Below are positions 1-5,533 of a stretch of 5,823 nucleotides of DNA, in pieces. Every line of letters starts with the position of its first letter. The stretch's first letter is position 1. The stretch is from an uncultured Selenomonadales bacterium (GTDB lineage: Bacteria > Bacillota > Negativicutes > Selenomonadales > Selenomonadaceae). Location: assembly GCA_947305445.1 (NCBI GenBank), contig CAMZDU010000087.1:1-5823 (forward strand). The letters run 5' to 3'. The notes under the pieces are model-generated. The model was not told where the DNA came from, ran no database searches, and saw only the letters and a program-made list of their open reading frames with translations. A program made the translations under genes and the position numbers.

Positions 1-78
1 TATCAGCGTCAATGAAGCCTCCTCCGCAGATTCGCTCCGCGCGTTGCTGTCGTAATCTTTTTTGCGTTTTATGGTCAC
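1..78 (-). CDS. Partial CDS after rsmH, possibly FtsL (N-terminus only)
   Basis: Only the first 26 codons lie in the window; the frame is open to the left edge. The start is GTG at 78-76, chosen because a strong AAAGGAGG site sits 6 bases upstream. The visible N-terminus is hydrophilic: it begins MTIKRKK and continues with many Ser, Glu and Ala residues, with no membrane segment yet. It starts 29 bases after the rsmH stop on the same strand. In dcw clusters the gene after rsmH is usually ftsL, a small bitopic divisome protein with a charged cytoplasmic N-terminus, and this start fits. The FtsL identity rests on position only, because the diagnostic transmembrane and coiled-coil parts are outside the window. 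Confidence 0.55.
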   Translation of the reverse strand, partial: MTIKRKKDYDSNARSESAEEASLTLI

Positions 79-107
79 AGTACTCCTCCTTTGGTTGGCT
101 GAAGTTT

Positions 108-1047
108 CTATAACTCACGCTCGCCGATTTTTTCGACGACGCGCAGTTTTGCTGACTTTGCGCGGCTATTGCGCTCCTGCTCGTCCGGTGTCGGAGTTTG
201 CAACTTGCCGAGGATTTTTATTGACGCGTGATGATTGCACACGCACACGGGAAAATTTTTCGGACAGATACACTCTTGCGCGAGTAACTTGAACGTGTCT
301 TTAACGATTCGGTCTTCCAACGAATGGAAGGTTATGACTGCCAGTCGCCCGCCGATTTTCAATCGGTCGACAGATTTTTGTAACGCGTCGGATAAAATTT
401 CTAGTTCGCCGTTAACTTCGATGCGACTTGCCTGGAATTCTTTTCGCGGGGTGACCGCCGTTTTTGGTGCGCGGGACAGTCTGTTCAATCAGCCGCACGA
501 GTTCGCCGGTCGTTTCAATCGGAGAAATTTTTCGGGCGCGACAAATGGCGGCTGCCGCTCGTTTGGCGAAACGTTCTTCGCCGTAGTCGCGGAAAATTTT
601 TGTCAGACGGTCTTCATCACAGAAATTAATAACATCACGTGCCGTCAAGCTCTGCCGCCTGTCCATTCGCATATCCAGCGGTGAATCTTTCATGTAGGAG
701 AAGCCGCGCTCCGCCGTGTCAATCTGGTGTGACGAAACTCCCAAGTCGAAAACCGCGCCGTCGATTTTGTCAACGCTAAAGTCGTCAAGAATTTTGTCGA
801 GTTCGCTGAAATTTGCTCGCACCGTCTTCACAGCGCAAGCCAAGCCCGCCAACCTTTCACGAGCCGCAACAATCGCGTCCTCGTCACGATCAATCCCGAT
901 AAGCAATCCGCCGGACGTAAGTCGTCGGCCGATTGCCAGAGCATGTCCCGCGCCCCCTAACGTGCAGTCAAGATAAATTCCGTTCGGTTTTACATTGAGT
1001 GCGCTGACAACTTCGCCGAGCATGACGCTCGTGTGCTTAAAGTCCAA
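108..1047 (-). CDS. rsmH: 16S rRNA (cytosine1402-N4)-methyltransferase RsmH, frameshifted at about 435-441
   Basis: RsmH (MraW) uses S-adenosylmethionine to methylate N4 of C1402 in the 16S rRNA decoding centre. The first part (1047 to about 439) has the SAM-binding [10 protein letters not shown] at residues 27-36, GIDRDEDA at 51-58, [11 protein letters not shown] at 100-110 and RGFSY...PLDMRMD at 114-129. The frame then breaks after GGHPAKR. The expected continuation, [21 protein letters not shown] and a CxC...CxC cysteine group, is read one base later, down to the TAG at 110-108. Family members read HPAKRxFQA, so two bases appear to be missing at the GAATTC at 435-440; repairing this gives about 313 residues, normal for RsmH. 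I chose TTG 1047 as start: GGAGG lies 8 bases before it, and the protein then begins like family members ([10 protein letters not shown]). TTG 1062 would place the Shine-Dalgarno site inside the gene. Either the lesion is real and the gene is broken, or it is a sequence error. Confidence 0.9.
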
Positions 1048-1055
1048 CGTTCTCG

Positions 1056-1060
1056 CCTCC
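1056..1060 (-). promoter_or_regulatory. Shine-Dalgarno site that sets the rsmH TTG start
   Basis: On the minus strand this reads GGAGG, 8 bases before TTG at 1047-1045. The other sites in the window sit 6-8 bases from their starts, so this supports TTG 1047 over the in-frame TTG at 1062. I saw no convincing minus-strand promoter in 1061-1195. Confidence 0.7.
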
Positions 1061-1139
1061 AAACCTTTTGCAGATTTACTTCGCGCTACGGGAAAAATTT
1101 CCTTTAATCGTTGTAAAAAATTTTTTCAGCGCAAATTCA

Positions 1140-1167
1140 TTGACGGCCGCCGTGCAGGTGATATAAT
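1140..1167 (+). promoter_or_regulatory. Sigma70-type promoter with extended -10
   Basis: The -35 box is TTGACG (1140-1145), followed by a 16-base spacer and a perfect TATAAT (1162-1167). A TG at 1159-1160 gives the extended -10 form TGnTATAAT. The 28 bases from the -10 box to the ATG at 1196 leave room for a short leader containing the ribosome binding site. It drives the DUF1858 gene and points away from rsmH. Confidence 0.8.
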
Positions 1168-1195
1168 CAACGGCAACTCAAAGGAGGAATTTTTT

Positions 1196-1450
1196 ATGAC
1201 GATTACAAAAGACATGAGCATAATCGAAGTCGTTCAGCGTTATCCCGACACCGCAATGGTTTTCATGTACGCGGGCATGGGTTGTCTGGGCTGTGCGGCG
1301 GCTCGTTTCGAGAACATCGAAGAAGGCGCGCTCGTTCACGGCATTGACGTCGACAAACTTGTCGAAGCTCTCAACGAAGTTGCCGCGGCCAGCGACGAGG
1401 CTGACGCCGAACTTGCCGGAGAGACTGAACTTGCCGGCGTCGCGAAATAA
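1196..1450 (+). CDS. DUF1858 domain protein (CxxC redox-disulfide type)
   Basis: This is an 84-residue cytoplasmic protein with no signal peptide. It has the DUF1858 pattern: an N-terminal helix (MSIIEVVQRYPDTAMVF, residues 7-23), then GMGCLGC with cysteines 30 and 33, then the FENIEEGALVHGIDVDKLVEALN helix pair. Related proteins are annotated as 'hybrid cluster protein-associated redox disulfide domain' and occur mainly in anaerobes; their biochemical role is not established. The start is ATG 1196, with AAAGGAGG 8 bases upstream; the frame is open further upstream, but that extension crosses the promoter. The last 18 or so residues are an Ala/Glu-rich tail with a short duplication (ELAGET, ELAGVA). 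The gene is divergent from rsmH, and its stop lies 3 bases from that of the convergent nitroreductase gene. Family assignment is firm; function is not. Confidence 0.9.
   Translation: MTITKDMSIIEVVQRYPDTAMVFMYAGMGCLGCAAARFENIEEGALVHGIDVDKLVEALNEVAAASDEADAELAGETELAGVAK
1409..1437 (+). repeat. Short in-frame direct repeat in the DUF1858 tail
   Basis: GAACTTGCCGG occurs at 1409-1419 and again at 1427-1437, offset by 18 bases (six codons), giving ELAGET followed by ELAGVA. It looks like a small in-frame duplication in a low-complexity C-terminal tail beyond the conserved domain. Confidence 0.7.
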
Positions 1451-1453
1451 TTT

Positions 1454-1975
1454 TCACTCGACGCAAGAAACTTTGTCGAAGTTCAGCTTGTCGAGTTCGC
1501 GGGCACGCGGCTCTTTGGCCGGAAATCCCAATGACAAAATCGATTGGCATGCAAAATTTTTCGGGAAGTTCAACAAGCCGCGCAAGTATTCTTCGCTCGG
1601 GGAATCGTCTTCCGCGTCGCGGTTACGAATTTGAATCCAGCAGTTGCCAATGCCGAGCGAAGTCGCCAAAAGTTGCATGTTCATCATCGCCACGCAAGAA
1701 TCTTCGATAAACGTGTCGGACTTGTCTTTGTCGGCAATGACGACGACAGCCGCCGCCGCGCCTGCCAACATCTTGGCGACACCTTTGCGGCAGTGTGACA
1801 TCTTGTCGAGCAATTCGCGGTTTTTGACGACGATAAATTCGCAAGGATATTTGGAGTGGCCGCTCGGAGCAAGTAACGCCGCACTGACAATTTTCTTCAG
1901 CTGTTCGTCGGAAATTTTTTCGTCGGTATAGCGGCGCACGCTTCTGCGCGAACGCATGATTTCAAGCAAATCCAT
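1454..1975 (-). CDS. Nitroreductase family protein (FMN-dependent, cytoplasmic)
   Basis: This 173-residue protein belongs to the short nitroreductase fold, whose members are FMN-bound dimers that use NAD(P)H to reduce nitro, quinone or other acceptors. Evidence is the N-terminal LEIMRSRRSVRRYT (residues 4-17), the family's FMN-phosphate contact; the APSGHSKYPCEF segment near 36-47; a hydrophobic AGAAAAVVVIAD strand; and GIGNCWIQI followed by a C-terminal LGFPAKEP. There is no signal peptide. I chose ATG 1975 because it begins at the conserved helix; AAAGG lies about 10 bases upstream. An in-frame TTG at 1993 would add six residues without a better site. It follows a terminator hairpin by about 30 bases, so its own promoter is unclear. 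The natural substrate cannot be read from the sequence. Confidence 0.88.
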   Translation of the reverse strand: MDLLEIMRSRRSVRRYTDEKISDEQLKKIVSAALLAPSGHSKYPCEFIVVKNRELLDKMSHCRKGVAKMLAGAAAAVVVIADKDKSDTFIEDSCVAMMNMQLLATSLGIGNCWIQIRNRDAEDDSPSEEYLRGLLNFPKNFACQSILSLGFPAKEPRARELDKLNFDKVSCVE

Positions 1976-2007
1976 TTCAACACGACCTTTCAAAAAAATT
2001 TGTAACC

Positions 2008-2041
2008 AAAAAGCCGGAGACTCGTTAAAGTCCCCGGCTTT
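2008..2041 (-). terminator. Rho-independent terminator (minus strand)
   Basis: AAAGCCGG (2010-2017) pairs with CCGGCTTT (2034-2041). After one A/C mismatch, GACT (2019-2022) pairs with AGTC (2029-2032), leaving a 6-base loop. On the minus strand the stem is followed by a short T-run, partly inside the stem. It lies 19 bases after the stop of the exported-protein gene at 2060-3010 and would end that transcription unit. The plus-strand side also has a T-rich flank, but no plus-strand gene enters it. Confidence 0.85.
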
Positions 2042-2059
2042 GGTGTTTTGTTTAGGCTG

Positions 2060-3010
2060 TCACTTGGAAGAATTGAGGTCGATATTAGTTGTAACGTCTT
2101 GCACTGATTTAGCCTTGAGGACTTTTTTGGGAATGATGAATTTCTTTTTGGCGGCAGGGTCAGCCGGATAAGTCGTGTAGGCGCGAATCTCGCTGTAGTA
2201 AGCAATCGTTTCGAGCAAGTTGCTGATTTCGTCCGGCCACGTGCGATTCGGGTCGTCAAGCACGGCGCGTGCCAACTCCTGAATAATTCCGGAGAAGTTG
2301 TACTGCATGGCGACGGTGTGCCAATCGCGTTTGTCAACGGTCCACGTGTACCAGAGGTCGGCTTTGCGCAGTGCGCTGTCCATGTAGCCCAGGAAAGCTT
2401 CCTGCAACGCGCTGTCTTCGGCGGTGACGTTGTCGGCGGGATTTTCGTTGGACATAAGCTTAAGTTGGTCGGCAATGCGGTTGCTGTCAAGTCGGACGAG
2501 CATTATGCGGCGATAGTCATTCTCCTGCAAAATGGTGACGTCCTTGGTGTCGGCAATAATCTCTTCGACTTCGGCTTCGGTCGGCGTGGCAATTATATCC
2601 ATAATCGCGGCCGCTAGACTCGGCGTGGTGAATTTTTCCCATTGCTTGTCGGATTTGAAGTAGACGGTCATGTCTTTGCCGTTCTGCATCATGTAGTAGG
2701 GAATAATTTTTTCGGTAACTGTACCGTCGTCGTTATAGAGCCACATGGAAAAATCTCCGGCGGAGCGGAATTCGTTGTCCTCAACCGTACCGTAGATTTC
2801 AAGCTCGCTCATAACAAACGGCGACGCAAAGAAGATGTCCTGCCGAAAAATTCTGTCGAGCGCGTCCGAATCGGCTATCAGAGCTTCGCGGAAAGCTTTG
2901 ATGCCTTCCGAGTTCGGGTCGTCCGCCGCGAACGACTTGGCAGGGAAAATCATCACGCCCAGTAGCAACAGCACTGCACACAGGCGCATTACCGAGTTAA
3001 AAATTTTCAT
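2060..3010 (-). CDS. Exported protein of unknown function (316 aa)
   Basis: I do not recognise a characterised family. The first 28 residues are a good Sec signal peptide: MKIFNSVMR, a hydrophobic LLLLGVMIF stretch, then AKSFA as the likely cleavage site before ADDPNSEG. There is no lipobox cysteine, so the product should be periplasmic or surface-exposed rather than a lipoprotein. The segment near residues 83-131 (GDFSMWLYNDDGT...KDMTVYFKSDKQWEKFTTP) alternates strand-like and charged residues and faintly resembles LolA/LppX-type beta-sheet carriers; I treat that as a weak hint. The C-terminal tail is lysine-rich (AAKKKFIIPKKVLKAK). Start ATG 3010 has AAAGGAGG 7 bases upstream. It is the last gene before the terminator, 56 bases after the stop of another exported protein gene, which suggests a shared envelope role. 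Confidence 0.85.
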   Translation of the reverse strand: MKIFNSVMRLCAVLLLLGVMIFPAKSFAADDPNSEGIKAFREALIADSDALDRIFRQDIFFASPFVMSELEIYGTVEDNEFRSAGDFSMWLYNDDGTVTEKIIPYYMMQNGKDMTVYFKSDKQWEKFTTPSLAAAIMDIIATPTEAEVEEIIADTKDVTILQENDYRRIMLVRLDSNRIADQLKLMSNENPADNVTAEDSALQEAFLGYMDSALRKADLWYTWTVDKRDWHTVAMQYNFSGIIQELARAVLDDPNRTWPDEISNLLETIAYYSEIRAYTTYPADPAAKKKFIIPKKVLKAKSVQDVTTNIDLNSSK

Positions 3011-3020
3011 TGAAAAGCCT

Positions 3021-3062
3021 CCTTTAGTTTATAGCTGATAGCTTATAGAAAAATTTCTGTAG
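3021..3062. repeat. Degenerate 7-bp tandem repeat in a spacer
   Basis: On the plus strand consecutive heptamers read CCTTTAG, TTTATAG, CTGATAG and CTTATAG (3021-3048), then a spacer unit, then TCTGTAG in the same register (3056-3062). Five of six units end in AG. The block fills the gap between two exported-protein genes, and its first unit overlaps the ribosome binding site of the gene at 2060-3010. Confidence 0.6.
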
Positions 3063-3066
3063 GCTG

Positions 3067-3768
3067 TTAGCGGATTTTTTTTCCGGCGTCTTCAAAAAAT
3101 GAATTGACGATTCGGCCGAGCATGTCATTTTGAGCTTGATATTTCTCGCGGTCGCGCACGTCTTTGCGGGCAAAAACTACAGAACCGGTTCGCGCCTCGA
3201 AAAGTTGCAGTGTCATTTGTATGGACGTTACGTCCACGCGGCGAGGCGGATAAGTCACGGGCACTTGAATGTAATAAACTTCCTCGCGACGATTCCCCCA
3301 CGAGTCGTAGTAAGTGCGCGTCTCGCGTCGTTGCTCCCAGACGGTGTGCGCCGGCTCAATGTAATAAGTATTTTCCATGCGGTCGACGTTGCTCAAAATC
3401 CACGCGTCGGCAATTCGATAAGCATTCTGAATGATAATCTGGCGCGCCTGCACGGGATTGGAATAGGCGAGCGATTCGAGATTCATGCCGATTTGATAGC
3501 CGATTTCTTTCCGCGCCTGCGCCTCGGTGATAACGTTGCATTTGAGTTTGCGAGCGTTTTGGGCGTATGTATCTTGAATACTGCGGAATCCGACGGAGCC
3601 GCCGTAGTCTATGCCGGGACTGAACGTCGCGTCGAAAAGAATTATCGTGCGAATGTTGTGGAAGTTGTATTCGCGGTCGTACCAGTTGGTCTTCTCGGCG
3701 TTAACGGTTTGCGGCAGAACGAGCATCGTCAGCAGAATCAACGCACCGAAAATTTTTTTGATAAGCAT
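3067..3768 (-). CDS. Exported protein, possibly CsgG/LpoB-like or DUF4136-like fold (233 aa)
   Basis: Residues 1-24 form a Sec signal peptide (MLIKK, a hydrophobic core of Leu/Ile, then PQTVNA with cleavage before EKTNW). The mature part begins WYDREYNFHNIRTIILFDA, a start typical of small periplasmic proteins that first form a beta strand around a conserved Tyr-Asn-Phe. The central part is rich in Tyr and Arg (RRETRTYYDSWGNRREEVYY, about residues 144-163). Near the end, QLFEARTGSVVFARKDVRDR resembles the strand-turn-strand of CsgG/LpoB-like and DUF4136 proteins, where a cargo or partner is bound at the envelope. That link is by pattern only. There is no lipobox. I chose ATG 3768 because GGAGG lies 7 bases upstream; the open frame continues to TTG 3810, but those codons read through the ribosome binding site. 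Confidence 0.82.
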   Translation of the reverse strand: MLIKKIFGALILLTMLVLPQTVNAEKTNWYDREYNFHNIRTIILFDATFSPGIDYGGSVGFRSIQDTYAQNARKLKCNVITEAQARKEIGYQIGMNLESLAYSNPVQARQIIIQNAYRIADAWILSNVDRMENTYYIEPAHTVWEQRRETRTYYDSWGNRREEVYYIQVPVTYPPRRVDVTSIQMTLQLFEARTGSVVFARKDVRDREKYQAQNDMLGRIVNSFFEDAGKKIR

Positions 3769-3803
3769 AACTTCACCTCCGTGAAAGAAATTTCTGAGAC
3801 TGA

Positions 3804-3839
3804 ATTCCAAACACTCCGAATCATAATTCCAAATTCCAA
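3804..3839. repeat. ATTCCAA heptamer repeats in a spacer
   Basis: ATTCCAA occurs at 3804-3810 and in perfect tandem at 3826-3832 and 3833-3839, with a degenerate copy (CTCCGAA) at 3814-3820. It lies in the 72-base gap between the exported nitroreductase and the next exported-protein gene. The unit differs from that at 3021-3062 but has the same length. Confidence 0.6.
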
Positions 3840-3840
3840 A

Positions 3841-4503
3841 TTATTTTGCGGCACACTTGCCGACACTCTGCGCAAGGAGAATGTTTTTATCGGCGGAGAG
3901 TTTTGCAACCTTGGCAAATTCTTCGCGATTGATTGAACCGCGCACGCAGTTGCCTAGACCTTCCGTCTGCGCGGCAAGTGCGACACTTTGAACCATTGCA
4001 CCGACAGTCACGTTCGCGCAGGAAATTTGGGCTTCACGCGGCGGAATATGCTTTGCCGTCGACCAGGCGTCGGGCGTTTCGACGAAAACCAAATTGACGG
4101 CCGCTTTGCCGACGAAACTTTGACCGGTCGTCGTCACGGAGCGGAAGTCGCCTTCGGCAATCAGATTAAGCTTGTGATTGGCCGGGTCGTAAAGATAAAT
4201 TCCTTCGCGGGTGACGGCGTAAACTTCCACGGAATAGACGCCGTTTGCCGTCGGAATGACGCGCTTGCCGCTTTCGGGCCGATTGAGACCGTCAGCCGCC
4301 CAAAGAATTTTTGACAACTGCTCGGCAGTCAAATCCTCGTCGACAAAATTTCTGGAAGTTGCACGTTGATTTAGTGCGTTCATTACGGAAAGATTGTCGC
4401 TCATGTTCGGCGGGGGCAAAATGATTTCACTTTGCGCGGCGTATGAAGTCGTCGACAAAAAGAGTATCGCCGCCGAAAGTGTCGCGGTAAAAAATTTTCG
4501 CAT
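3841..4503 (-). CDS. Exported nitroreductase / SagB-type oxidoreductase family protein
   Basis: This is a 220-residue protein of the nitroreductase superfamily carrying a Sec signal peptide (MRKFFTATLSAAILFLSTTSYA, cleavage probably after residue 22). The mature part has the FMN-phosphate-type motif RATSRNF at 47-53, followed by DLTAEQLSKILWAADGLNR, GKRVIPTA, and SVEVYAV then GIYLYD. The C-terminal half ends with EGLGNCVRGSINRE and ILLAQSVG. This layout matches exported nitroreductase/SagB-like proteins that I know from anaerobes; their physiological substrates are unknown. There is no twin-arginine motif, so flavin would have to be acquired outside the cytoplasm. ATG 4503 has GGGAGG at 4516-4511, 7 bases away and inside hldD, and only one base separates it from the hldD stop, so translation is probably coupled. 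Length is normal for the family. Confidence 0.88.
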   Translation of the reverse strand: MRKFFTATLSAAILFLSTTSYAAQSEIILPPPNMSDNLSVMNALNQRATSRNFVDEDLTAEQLSKILWAADGLNRPESGKRVIPTANGVYSVEVYAVTREGIYLYDPANHKLNLIAEGDFRSVTTTGQSFVGKAAVNLVFVETPDAWSTAKHIPPREAQISCANVTVGAMVQSVALAAQTEGLGNCVRGSINREEFAKVAKLSADKNILLAQSVGKCAAK

Positions 4504-4504
4504 G

Positions 4505-5482
4505 TCAATTCCTCCCAAGTGTGTAGTAGCCGCCGGCCTCCAAAAATTTGCAGTACTCTTCGACCGCCAAAACAAAATTCGTGAAGCCGCCTTTGTATCC
4601 CGCCGCAGAAAGTTTTTTCATGTCCGCCTCGGTGAAGCTCTGATATTTGCCGCGCAGGTCGTCGGGGAAGTCACAGTAAGTCGTGCGCATTTTGGAGTGC
4701 ATGGACTCAATCATCGCTTTCGCCACGGCGTTGAAGGTGTGCGCGTGACCGGTGCCGCAGTTATAAATTCCGTTGGCAACGTCGCTGTCGAGGCACCACA
4801 GATTGATTTTGGCAACGTCCTTGACGTAAATGAAGTCGCGTTTCTGTTCGCCGTCGCCGTAACCGTCAGTGCCCTTGAAAAGTCGCGGGCCGCCGCCTAG
4901 TTTCATGCGCTTGTAAATTTGGTGGAAGATTGAAGCCATTTTGCCTTTGTGACTTTCCTGCGGACCGAAGACGTTAAAATATCTCAGACCGATGATTTTG
5001 CTTTTGGTCGCGCCGAGAAATTGTCTGACATAGCGGTCGAACATGAGTTTCGAGAACGCATAGGGATTGAGCGGATTTTCGCAAGACTCGTCCTCGCGGA
5101 AGCCTTTTTTGCCCATGCCGTAAACCGACGCGCTGGAGGCGTAAATCAACGGAATTTGTTTGCGCAGACAGAAACGCAACAGCTCCTTCGAGTAATCGTA
5201 GTTGGTCTTCATCATGAAGTTGACGTCGTATTCCATGGTGTCGGAGCACGCGCCTTCGTGAAAGATTGCCTCAACAGTCGAGCCGAAGCTGTCGCTGTAC
5301 ATGAACGTTTTTAGAAAGTCGTCTTTGTGTTGGTAGTCGATAAAGCGCAGACCGACTAAATTTTTGTACTTGTCGCCGCCGTTTAGGTCGTCGACGATAA
5401 AAATGTCCGTGCGCCCGCGTTCGTTCAGTGCGCGGACGATGTTGCTGCCGATAAAGCCCGCGCCGCCCGTCACGATAATCAC
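4505..5482 (-). CDS. hldD: ADP-L-glycero-D-manno-heptose 6-epimerase HldD
   Basis: HldD (RfaD) converts ADP-D-glycero-D-manno-heptose to the L-glycero form, the last step in making the heptose donor for lipopolysaccharide inner core. It is a cytoplasmic short-chain dehydrogenase-like enzyme with tightly bound NADP. Seen here: the Rossmann motif TGGAGFIG at residues 5-12; IFHEGACSDT near 74-83; YASSAS with the catalytic Ser near 117; YxxxK as Tyr141-Ala-Phe-Ser-Lys145; RYFNVFGP; and SHKGKMAS with Lys179, matching Escherichia coli Ser116, Tyr140, Lys144 and Lys178. It is 325 residues against about 310 in E. coli, partly from a longer loop (GTDGYGDGEQ) before KRDF. I chose GTG 5482, which gives MIIVTGGAGFIG exactly as in E. 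coli; TTG 5488 would lie only 4 bases from the AAGGAG site. No other heptose gene is in the window. Confidence 0.95.
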   Translation of the reverse strand: MIIVTGGAGFIGSNIVRALNERGRTDIFIVDDLNGGDKYKNLVGLRFIDYQHKDDFLKTFMYSDSFGSTVEAIFHEGACSDTMEYDVNFMMKTNYDYSKELLRFCLRKQIPLIYASSASVYGMGKKGFREDESCENPLNPYAFSKLMFDRYVRQFLGATKSKIIGLRYFNVFGPQESHKGKMASIFHQIYKRMKLGGGPRLFKGTDGYGDGEQKRDFIYVKDVAKINLWCLDSDVANGIYNCGTGHAHTFNAVAKAMIESMHSKMRTTYCDFPDDLRGKYQSFTEADMKKLSAAGYKGGFTNFVLAVEEYCKFLEAGGYYTLGRN

Positions 5483-5492
5483 AGTCAATCAG

Positions 5493-5498
5493 CTCCTT
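5493..5498 (-). promoter_or_regulatory. Shine-Dalgarno site bearing on the hldD start
   Basis: On the minus strand this reads AAGGAG. It is 10 bases from GTG 5482 and 4 bases from TTG 5488. Neither distance is the 6-8 seen at most other genes here, so the choice of GTG rests mainly on homology of the N-terminus. Confidence 0.55.
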
Positions 5499-5504
5499 TT
5501 GCAG

Positions 5505-5532
5505 TGAATAAGAAATAGTTAACAGCTTATAG
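5505..5532. repeat. Degenerate 7-bp repeat before hldD
   Basis: On the plus strand the units GAAATAG, TTAACAG and CTTATAG run in 7-base register from 5512 to 5532, with a weaker unit (TGAATAA) before them. CTTATAG and the terminal AG match the block at 3021-3062. It fills most of the 51-base gap between hldD and the CinA-like gene. Confidence 0.5.
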
Positions 5533-5533
5533 A

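Noticed and set aside
435..445. Programmed +1 frameshift in rsmH
   Set aside because: The A-run is only four bases, there is no visible stop-codon pause or stimulatory structure, and a +1 shift would leave the protein one residue short in a conserved motif. RsmH is not known to use recoding.
108..488. Independent 126-residue gene starting at 488
   Set aside because: Its first 16 or so codons are the out-of-frame copy of the upstream rsmH sequence; real homology begins only after the break at 435-441. It is the RsmH C-terminal part.
3769..3840. Minus-strand promoter using TATGAT near 3823-3828
   Set aside because: There is a fair -10 match but nothing resembling TTGACA 16-18 bases upstream, and the match falls in the ATTCCAA repeats.
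3130..3936. A 268-codon open frame on the plus strand
   Set aside because: It runs antisense to the signal-peptide protein gene at 3067-3768, has no ribosome binding site and resembles no protein family; the minus-strand gene has a good start, signal peptide and site.
4504..4575. Longer N-terminus for the exported nitroreductase (start at 4575)
   Set aside because: The added residues overlap the hldD 3' end, would hide the signal peptide, and ignore the GGGAGG site placed 7 bases before ATG 4503.
4394..4900. A 168-codon plus-strand open frame opposite hldD
   Set aside because: hldD is unmistakable on the minus strand in this region; the plus-strand frame is a by-product of its codon use.
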